From an uncultured Chitinophagaceae bacterium (GTDB taxonomy: Bacteria > Bacteroidota > Bacteroidia > Chitinophagales > Chitinophagaceae): a stretch of DNA of 13,383 nucleotides. The notes beneath the pieces were generated by a model. That model made no database searches and was not told where the DNA came from. It saw nothing but the letters and a program-made list of their open reading frames with translations. The stretch is from positions 1-13,383 of the forward strand of contig CAMPGT010000095.1 of assembly GCA_946885665.1 (NCBI GenBank), in the 5' to 3' direction. Below are positions 8,810-13,383 of the stretch, in pieces (position 1 is the stretch's first letter; the number at the start of each line of letters is the position of its first letter). Made by a program: the position numbers and the translations under genes.

Positions 8810-10636
8810 ATGTACAGAACGCATACATGTGGCGAATTAAGGGAACAAAATGCCGGCAGCAGTATCACCCTGGCCGGCTGGGTTCACTCCATACGCAAGT
8901 TCGGAAGCATCACCTTTATTGACTTGCGTGACAGATACGGCATTACCCAGCTCGTTTTCGGCGAGGAGCTGAACGAGCAGCTCACCGGCGCGTCCCTGGG
9001 CCGCGAATTCGTGATACAGGCCATGGGCACCGTGCGCGAAAGGAGCAATAAAAACCCAAATATTCCCACCGGCAACATCGAGATCGCAGTAAGTGATTTC
9101 GTCATTCTCAATAAAGCCAATACACCGCCTTTCACCATCCAGGACGATACCGACGGCGGCGACGACCTGCGCATGAAATTCCGCTACCTCGACCTGCGCC
9201 GCAACGAACTGAAAAGAAATATCGAGCTGCGCTACGCAGTAAACCGCTCGGCCAGGAACTATCTCCATGAAAATAAATTCATGGACATTGAAACCCCGTT
9301 TCTTATCAAGTCCACTCCCGAAGGGGCACGCGACTTCGTGGTGCCCAGCAGGATGAACCCCGGCCAGTTTTATGCGCTTCCACAATCACCGCAAACCTTC
9401 AAGCAACTGCTGATGGTGAGCGGTTACGACCGCTACTACCAGGTAGTGAAATGCTTCAGGGACGAAGACCTGCGTGCCGACCGGCAACCGGAATTCACGC
9501 AGATCGACTGCGAAATGAGCTTCGTGGAACAGGAAGACATCCTCAACATGTTTGAAGGAATGATCAAAGCGATCTTCAAAGATGTAAAGGGCATCGACAT
9601 CAAAGAAAAAGTGGAGAGAATGTCGTGGGACGATGCGATGTGGCACTACGGCATTGACAAACCGGATATCCGCTTCGGCATGAAACTGTGCAATATCAAA
9701 TCTACCTTTATCCGGCACGATGGCGCCGTTGCCGATGGCAGCCTCGTTGGCGGAACGTCATTCAACGTATTCAATGATGCGGAAACCATTCTCGCCATCG
9801 CCGTTCGCGGCGCCGCAGCCTACACGCGCAAGCAAACCGACGAACTAACGGAGTGGGTCAAACGCCCGCAGATCGGCATGAAGGGACTCGCTTTCATCAA
9901 ATACAATGCTGACGGAACGCTGAAAAGCAGCATCGATAAATTTTACAGTGAAGAAAGATTGAAGGCGATCGCCGAAGCGTGTGGAGCACAACCCAACGAC
10001 CTCATCCTTATTCTTGCCGGTGCGGAAGAAAGAACGCGCAAAGCGATGAGCGAGCTGCGTCTCGAATTGGGAGAACGTCTCGGATTGAGAAATAAGAACG
10101 ATTTCAAATTATTATGGGTGCTCGATTTCCCACTATTTGAATATGCGGAAGAAGAAAACCGGTGGGTGGCCAGGCATCATCCCTTCACTTCCCCGAAACC
10201 GGAGCACATCCCGGTGATGATCAGCAATTCACCCGTCATTAACAACGCCGCTGAATATTTGAAACATCCCTACGCCACCATCAAAGCCAACGCATACGAC
10301 ATGGTGTTGAACGGCAATGAAATAGGCGGCGGATCCATCAGAATATTTCAGCGCGACCTGCAGGAAAAAATGTTTGACGCGCTGGGAATGACACGTGAAG
10401 AAGCGCAACAAAAATTCGGATTTTTACTCGGTGCATTCGAATATGGCGCTCCGCCCCACGGTGGAATCGCCTTCGGTTTCGACAGACTGTGCGCGATACT
10501 CGGCGGCAGCGAAAGCATCCGCGATTTCATCGCCTTCCCCAAAAACAACAGCGGCCGCGATGTGATGCTCGATGCGCCTTCAGCGATTGACAATCAACAG
10601 CTAAAAGAACTTAACATCCGGCTTAACACTCATTAG
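8810..10636 (+). CDS. aspS: Aspartyl-tRNA synthetase
   Basis: This 608-residue class IIb synthetase charges tRNA(Asp) with aspartate in the cytoplasm; length and order are those of the bacterial type. An N-terminal OB-fold anticodon-binding domain (1-~105) contains T-L-A-G-W-V-H and F-I-D-L-R-D-R. The catalytic domain follows, with Y-L-D-L-R-R (126-131), S-T-P-E-G-A-R-D-F (168-176), Q-S-P-Q (192-195) and motif 2 [10 protein letters not shown] (216-225). The bacterial GAD insertion lies at ~295-420. H-H-P-F-T is at 456-460 and motif 3 G-I-A-F-G-F-D-R-L at 552-560, with the ATP-binding arginine at 559. Residue 31 is Phe, where Pseudomonas non-discriminating AspRS has His31. That is compatible with a discriminating enzyme, but this is inference. 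A TAnnTTTG element lies 61 bases upstream. No terminator is obvious before the next gene. Confidence 0.98.
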   Translation: MYRTHTCGELREQNAGSSITLAGWVHSIRKFGSITFIDLRDRYGITQLVFGEELNEQLTGASLGREFVIQAMGTVRERSNKNPNIPTGNIEIAVSDFVILNKANTPPFTIQDDTDGGDDLRMKFRYLDLRRNELKRNIELRYAVNRSARNYLHENKFMDIETPFLIKSTPEGARDFVVPSRMNPGQFYALPQSPQTFKQLLMVSGYDRYYQVVKCFRDEDLRADRQPEFTQIDCEMSFVEQEDILNMFEGMIKAIFKDVKGIDIKEKVERMSWDDAMWHYGIDKPDIRFGMKLCNIKSTFIRHDGAVADGSLVGGTSFNVFNDAETILAIAVRGAAAYTRKQTDELTEWVKRPQIGMKGLAFIKYNADGTLKSSIDKFYSEERLKAIAEACGAQPNDLILILAGAEERTRKAMSELRLELGERLGLRNKNDFKLLWVLDFPLFEYAEEENRWVARHHPFTSPKPEHIPVMISNSPVINNAAEYLKHPYATIKANAYDMVLNGNEIGGGSIRIFQRDLQEKMFDALGMTREEAQQKFGFLLGAFEYGAPPHGGIAFGFDRLCAILGGSESIRDFIAFPKNNSGRDVMLDAPSAIDNQQLKELNIRLNTH

Positions 10637-10695
10637 CCATAAAAGGCATGTGTTTTGCAACATTAAGGATATTTATATTCATCCTATTAAAACAT

Positions 10696-11556
10696 ATGCG
10701 ATATACAATATTGGCTCTGGGATTGGCCTTGTTAGTTAGCTTTTGTTCTAAAAAAGACATTGGAAAAGGAGAAAGTACCGGAAGGGATTCGTTACCCGAG
10801 GTATCCTACCTGAATCTGAGCTATGGAGCAGATGAACAACAGCGCCTTGACGTTTACCTGCCCGAAGCGCGTAACGAAAAAACGCGGCTGCTCGTCATTA
10901 TTCACGGTGGCGGATGGACGGCCGGCGACAAATCTGATTTTGACAGCTACATCACCGAATTCAAAAAACGCCTGCCGGGTTATGCTTTCGCGAATCTTAA
11001 TTACCGGCTCGCAACCACAGCAGGAAATTATTTTCCCGCACAGGAAGAAGATATCATGAGTGCCATTACTTATCTGAAAAGTAAAACGGCCGATTACAAT
11101 ATTTCCACAGATTTTGTTTTTTTGGGTATCAGCGCGGGCGCACACCTGGCGTTGCTGCAGGGATATAAACACAGTGATATACTGCAACCCAAAGGAATTG
11201 TTTCGTTCTTCGGTCCTGTTGACCTGGAACAACTCTATGTTAACTCCGATCAAAGCATCCCGGTGGTGTTGCACAACATTATGAATGCCACGCTTCAGGA
11301 AAATCCAAATCTGTTCAAGGAAGCGAGCCCCATCAATTATGTGACGTCATCTTCTGCACCTACGCTCATGCTGCACGGCGACAAGGACAACCTCGTTCCG
11401 CTCGAGCAGGCTCAAATGCTGCAAAACAAGTTGATTGATCTGGGCGTGATGAACAAGCTGGTGGTATATCCCGGACAGGGACACGGCTGGATCGGCGAAG
11501 ATCTGATCGACTCCTTCAACCAGGTGGAGGCATTTGTAAAGGGATTGCAAAATTAA
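10696..11556 (+). CDS. Lipoprotein alpha/beta hydrolase (BD-FAE/carboxylesterase-like), probably surface exposed
   Basis: From the ATG at 10696 the product is 286 residues and begins with a compact lipoprotein signal: M-R-Y, a hydrophobic core, then V-S-F-C with Cys17 as the lipidated residue. The upstream in-frame ATG (10648) would add 16 residues and spoil this signal. S-K-K-D after the cysteine resembles the Bacteroidota lipoprotein export signal that sends lipoproteins to the cell surface. The alpha/beta-hydrolase fold is plain: oxyanion-hole H-G-G-G-W (70-74), nucleophile elbow G-I-S-A-G (Ser146), H-G-D-K-D-N-L-V-P (catalytic Asp231) and G-Q-G-H-G-W (His263). The triad is complete, so an active esterase or lipase is expected; the H-G-G-G-W type suits short acyl or feruloyl/acetyl esters. 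The substrate cannot be told from sequence. It starts 59 bases after aspS and ends 22 bases before rarA. Confidence 0.87.
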   Translation: MRYTILALGLALLVSFCSKKDIGKGESTGRDSLPEVSYLNLSYGADEQQRLDVYLPEARNEKTRLLVIIHGGGWTAGDKSDFDSYITEFKKRLPGYAFANLNYRLATTAGNYFPAQEEDIMSAITYLKSKTADYNISTDFVFLGISAGAHLALLQGYKHSDILQPKGIVSFFGPVDLEQLYVNSDQSIPVVLHNIMNATLQENPNLFKEASPINYVTSSSAPTLMLHGDKDNLVPLEQAQMLQNKLIDLGVMNKLVVYPGQGHGWIGEDLIDSFNQVEAFVKGLQN

Positions 11557-11573
11557 TTAAGAATGTACCTTGC
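11545..11573 (+). promoter_or_regulatory. Candidate near-leaderless promoter for rarA
   Basis: TTG at 11545-11547 and a TACCTTGC sequence at 11566-11573 are separated by 18 bases, matching the TTG / TAnnTTTG layout of Bacteroidota promoters except that one T of the -7 element is missing. Transcription normally begins a few bases after this element, which here is at or next to the rarA ATG at 11579. The -33 part lies inside the end of the hydrolase gene. Confidence 0.45.
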
Positions 11574-11578
11574 AGCAC

Positions 11579-12853
11579 ATGCAGGCAAAAACCCAGGCTC
11601 CTCTCGCGGAACGGATGCGCCCACAGCGCCTTGAAGATCTTATCGGACAGGATCACCTTGCCGGCAACGACAGCATCCTTCGCACCGCTATATTGCAGGG
11701 ACGTGTTCCCTCGATGATCTTGTGGGGACCGCCGGGTACCGGCAAAACAACTATCGCTAACATTATTGCACACACGCTGTCGGTTCCCTTCTACACGTTA
11801 AGCGCCATCAGCTCGGGTGTCAAAGAAATCAGGGAAGTGATCGCGTTAGCGGGCAAGCAGGCTAATGCCATTTTATTTATCGATGAAATCCACCGCTTCA
11901 ACAAGGGGCAGCAGGATGCATTGCTGGGCGCTGTTGAGAAAGGAACGGTAACATTGATCGGCGCCACCACGGAGAATCCGTCGTTTGAAGTGAACAGCGC
12001 CTTGCTGAGCCGGTGCCAGGTGTACGTGCTGAAGCCACTCACTGATGAAGACCTTATTTCGTTGCTGAAGAAAGTGATTCGTGAAGATGAGGTGCTGAAA
12101 GATTATTCCATTGAATTGAAAGAAACAGAGGCATTGATCACGATTTCGGGGGGAGATGCCCGGAAGTTGCTGAACCTGCTGGAGATAGTGGTGACTGCGA
12201 AAGCTGCTGAAAAAACTATTGTCACAACGGACGATGAGGTGATGAAGATCGCGCAGCAGAGAATTGCGTTGTACGACAAGGGCGGCGAGCAGCACTACGA
12301 TATTATTTCTGCATTTATTAAATCCGTGCGGGGCAGCGATCCTAACGGTGCCGTGTACTGGCTGGCGAGGATGATCGAGGGCGGGGAAGACATTAAATTC
12401 ATTGCGCGGCGGCTGGTGATACTGGCGAGTGAAGACGTAGGTAATGCCAATCCTACCGCGTTGGTGCTGGCGAATGCCGCGTTTGATGCTGTCAATAAGA
12501 TTGGCAATCCCGAGGCGAGGATCATACTGGCGCAGTGCACCACATATTTGGCGGCGTCGCCGAAGAGCAATGCTTCTTACGAGGCCATAGGAGGTGCTTT
12601 GGCTGCGGTGCAGCAGCGGGGTGATTTACCGGTGCCTTTGCATTTGCGGAATGCGCCAACGAGGATGATGAAGAATATGGATTACGGGAAGGGGTATAAG
12701 TATTCGCACAGTTTTGATAGCAATTTTTCGGAGCAGGAGTATTTGCCTGGTGAGTTGTCGGGCACCGTGTTTTACGAGCCGGGGAAGAATGTGCGTGAGG
12801 AGGAGTTGAGGAAGTATTTGAGGGCGCTGTGGGGGAAGAAGTATGGGTATTGA
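11579..12853 (+). CDS. rarA: Replication-associated recombination protein A (AAA+ ATPase, RarA/MgsA)
   Basis: The product is 424 residues from the ATG at 11579; a TTG three codons earlier (11570) is possible but falls inside the candidate -7 element. RarA is a DnaX-clamp-loader-related AAA+ ATPase that acts at stalled replication forks with SSB. Visible motifs: P-L-A-E-R-M-R-P near the N-terminus, Walker A G-P-P-G-T-G-K-T-T (50-58), Walker B I-D-E-I-H-R-F (101-107), sensor 1 G-A-T-T-E-N-P-S-F (128-136) and the arginine finger in L-L-S-R-C (Arg145). The C-terminal tetramerisation region has S-V-R-G-S-D-P-N-G-A-V-Y-W-L-A-R and A-S-E-D-V-G-N-A, diagnostic of RarA over RuvB. Length is near the family norm (E. 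coli 447). Base use drifts: the last ~180 bases are strongly G-rich and C-poor on the coding strand. The gene converges on the rRNA operon. Confidence 0.97.
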   Translation: MQAKTQAPLAERMRPQRLEDLIGQDHLAGNDSILRTAILQGRVPSMILWGPPGTGKTTIANIIAHTLSVPFYTLSAISSGVKEIREVIALAGKQANAILFIDEIHRFNKGQQDALLGAVEKGTVTLIGATTENPSFEVNSALLSRCQVYVLKPLTDEDLISLLKKVIREDEVLKDYSIELKETEALITISGGDARKLLNLLEIVVTAKAAEKTIVTTDDEVMKIAQQRIALYDKGGEQHYDIISAFIKSVRGSDPNGAVYWLARMIEGGEDIKFIARRLVILASEDVGNANPTALVLANAAFDAVNKIGNPEARIILAQCTTYLAASPKSNASYEAIGGALAAVQQRGDLPVPLHLRNAPTRMMKNMDYGKGYKYSHSFDSNFSEQEYLPGELSGTVFYEPGKNVREEELRKYLRALWGKKYGY

Positions 12854-12860
12854 GGGGAGT

Positions 12861-12916
12861 GGGCAATAGGCAATGGGCAATGGGCAAACGGAAGACGGGA
12901 GGCGGAAGACGGGAGA
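12861..12916. repeat. Heptanucleotide tandem repeat block A
   Basis: Eight successive 7-bp units can be set in register. The first four are variants of GGGCAAT (12861-12888). The next four alternate CGGAAGA and a CGGGAGR form (12889-12916), so a 14-bp pair is repeated twice. The change of unit sequence without loss of the 7-bp step is the notable feature. Confidence 0.85.
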
Positions 12917-12920
12917 TGTA

Positions 12921-12940
12921 TCCCCCGCTGGCGGGGGTGG
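12921..12940. repeat. Palindromic repeat element, copy 1
   Basis: The perfect inverted repeat CCCCCGC-TG-GCGGGGG occupies 12922-12937 and is followed by TGGACG. The 20-base core 12921-12940 is identical to 13042-13061. It could fold as a very stable short hairpin on either strand. There is no T-run, so it is not a classical terminator. Confidence 0.85.
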
Positions 12941-12946
12941 ACGGCC

Positions 12947-13023
12947 GGGCAATGGGCAAAAGGCAAAGGTGAAAGGTGAAACGTGAGAGGGTTTTAACTT
13001 TTAAGTTTTAAGTTTTAGGTTTT
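12947..13023. repeat. Heptanucleotide tandem repeat block B
   Basis: Eleven consecutive 7-bp units stay in register. Six are purine-rich (12947-12988), changing from GGGCAAT through AGGCAAA and GGTGAAA (two identical copies at 12968-12981) to CGTGAGA. Five end in TTTT (12989-13023), including two identical AAGTTTT units at 13003-13016. The block starts two bases out of register with block A, and the palindrome separates them. Confidence 0.85.
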
Positions 13024-13034
13024 GCCCGAAGGGC
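13024..13034. repeat. Short hairpin next to block B
   Basis: GCCC-GAA-GGGC is a perfect 4-bp stem with a 3-base loop, directly abutting the T-rich heptads. It may be a fixed companion of the CCCCCGC palindrome that begins 9 bases later. Confidence 0.6.
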
Positions 13035-13041
13035 ATCTGTG

Positions 13042-13080
13042 TCCCCCGCTGGCGGGGGTGGCGCGGAGCGCCGGGGGTGG
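13042..13080. repeat. Palindromic repeat element, copy 2, with nested hairpin
   Basis: The core at 13042-13061 repeats copy 1 exactly (inverted repeat 13043-13058). A second hairpin, GGCGC-GGA-GCGCC (13060-13072), then lies between two copies of CGGGGGTGG (13053-13061 and 13072-13080), after which the ACG found after copy 1 resumes. Copy 2 therefore looks like copy 1 plus a ~19-base insertion or duplication. Confidence 0.8.
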
Positions 13081-13091
13081 ACGTGGTGGAC

Positions 13092-13126
13092 AAAAAAAAG
13101 CCCTCCCGCGGTTAGCGAGAAGGCTT
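13092..13126 (-). terminator. Rho-independent terminator of the rRNA operon
   Basis: Read on the minus strand, AAGCCTTCTCGC pairs over 12 bp (two G-T pairs) with GCGGGAGGGCTT around a 5-base loop, followed by an uninterrupted run of eight T. In plus coordinates the arms are 13115-13126 and 13098-13109 and the A-run is 13092-13099. It begins about 8 bases after the 5S 3' end. Confidence 0.92.
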
Positions 13127-13133
13127 CAATGAA

Positions 13134-13244
<111 letters not shown>

Positions 13245-13337
13245 AAGAGTTCAAAATAAGATTGACATATTGGTAAAAATTGTAAAAGAGAGCAACAGCA
13301 ACAAACAATATAAAATTGAATTGTAATTAAAAAAATT

Positions 13338-13383
13338 AAAGCGTACGGGTAATTAGTACTACTCGACTTTGATGTTACCACCT
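13338..13383 (-). rRNA. rrl: 23S ribosomal RNA, 3' end (partial)
   Basis: On the minus strand the window edge reads into the 3' end of 23S rRNA: A-G-G-T-G-G-T-A-A-C-A-T-C-A-A-A, then GTCGAGTAGTACTAATTACC. The GTACTAAT stretch is the conserved terminal segment also seen in E. coli (GGTACTAATGAACCG). The mature 3' end is near 13338-13341 but cannot be fixed without the paired 5' end, which is outside. The spacer to 5S (about 13245-13337) is AT-rich and contains no tRNA. Confidence 0.9.

Larger units (their letters stand above)
12854..13091. other. Convergent rarA/rrn spacer made of low-complexity repeats
   Basis: This 238-bp region between the rarA stop and the rRNA-operon terminator is almost entirely repetitive. 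Its order is: a heptad block (12861-12916), a CCCCCGC palindrome (12922-12937), a second heptad block (12947-13023), a GCCC-GAA-GGGC hairpin (13024-13034), a second CCCCCGC palindrome (13043-13058) and a GGCGC-GGA-GCGCC hairpin (13060-13072). No protein-coding gene is supported. Open frames here on the minus strand encode Pro/His/Leu/Cys-rich peptide repeats that simply mirror the 7-bp units. No clear T-tailed terminator for rarA is present. Confidence 0.85.

Noticed and set aside
8590..8868. A 92-residue minus-strand frame in the intergenic region.
   Set aside because: It runs into the aspS coding region on the opposite strand, has no recognisable motif, and covers the aspS promoter.
10666..10685. 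AGGAT/ATCCT inverted repeat between aspS and the hydrolase as a terminator.
   Set aside because: A 5-bp AT-containing stem with a 10-base loop and no T-run is too weak to call.
12522..12966. Minus-strand frames encoding repeated P-L-P-I-A-H-C-like peptides across the rarA end and the spacer.
   Set aside because: The peptide repeats are direct translations of the 7-bp GGGCAAT array read backward in several frames; this is the usual false gene produced by such repeats.
12861..13080. CRISPR array.
   Set aside because: Units are 7 bp and contiguous with no unique spacers, and no cas gene is present; it is tandem and palindromic repeat DNA.
13245..13337. tRNA gene in the 23S-5S spacer.
   Set aside because: The ~93 bases are A/T-rich and I see no T-loop (GGTTCRANNCC) or cloverleaf pairing on either strand.

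Overview
The window looks like chromosomal DNA of a Bacteroidota member, most likely from the Chitinophagaceae/Chitinophagia. The evidence is a very large Bacteroidota-type alpha-2-macroglobulin, TAnnTTTG-type -7 promoter elements instead of sigma70 boxes, few Shine-Dalgarno sequences, a lipoprotein with an acidic/lysine run after its cysteine, a Bacteroidota-like 5S rRNA, and 7-bp tandem repeats between genes. The genus cannot be fixed from the sequence alone. Most genes are housekeeping or conserved. I see no phage, transposase, CRISPR or defence gene cluster.

Layout from left to right: (i) the last 19 codons of a gene resembling succinyl-CoA ligase alpha (sucD), then a good intrinsic terminator. 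(ii) A forward group of three genes: a 2,014-residue secreted alpha-2-macroglobulin-like protein; an FAD-dependent DAO-family oxidoreductase whose start overlaps the macroglobulin stop (ATGA); and a small three-helix membrane protein. (iii) A reverse-strand MtfA-like zinc peptidase converging on that group with only 5 bp between stop codons. (iv) A 269-bp divergent intergenic region holding a clear -7 element for aspS and dyad sequences in front of the peptidase. (v) Forward aspS, a lipoprotein alpha/beta hydrolase, and rarA, which has a promoter so close to its ATG that the mRNA may be almost leaderless. (vi) A 238-bp convergent spacer of low-complexity DNA. (vii) The 3' end of a reverse-strand rRNA operon: 5S rRNA with a strong 12-bp terminator, a tRNA-less AT-rich spacer, and the last bases of 23S rRNA.

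Two things stand out. The macroglobulin has lost the thioester motif: the C-x-E-Q position reads N-A-E-R, and only three cysteines exist in the whole protein, none there. It probably works as a non-covalent protease trap or a structural envelope protein. The rarA/rrn spacer is a mosaic of heptanucleotide repeats (two register-keeping blocks with changing unit sequence) around two copies of a CCCCCGC-TG-GCGGGGG palindrome, one of them enlarged by a nested hairpin. This spacer is the best candidate here for a poorly described repeat system.

The genes do not form one pathway: TCA cycle, envelope protease inhibition, amine/amino-acid oxidation, proteolysis, tRNA charging, surface ester hydrolysis, replication-fork repair and rRNA are all present. 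Identifications rest on visible motifs and remembered family features; no database search was run.
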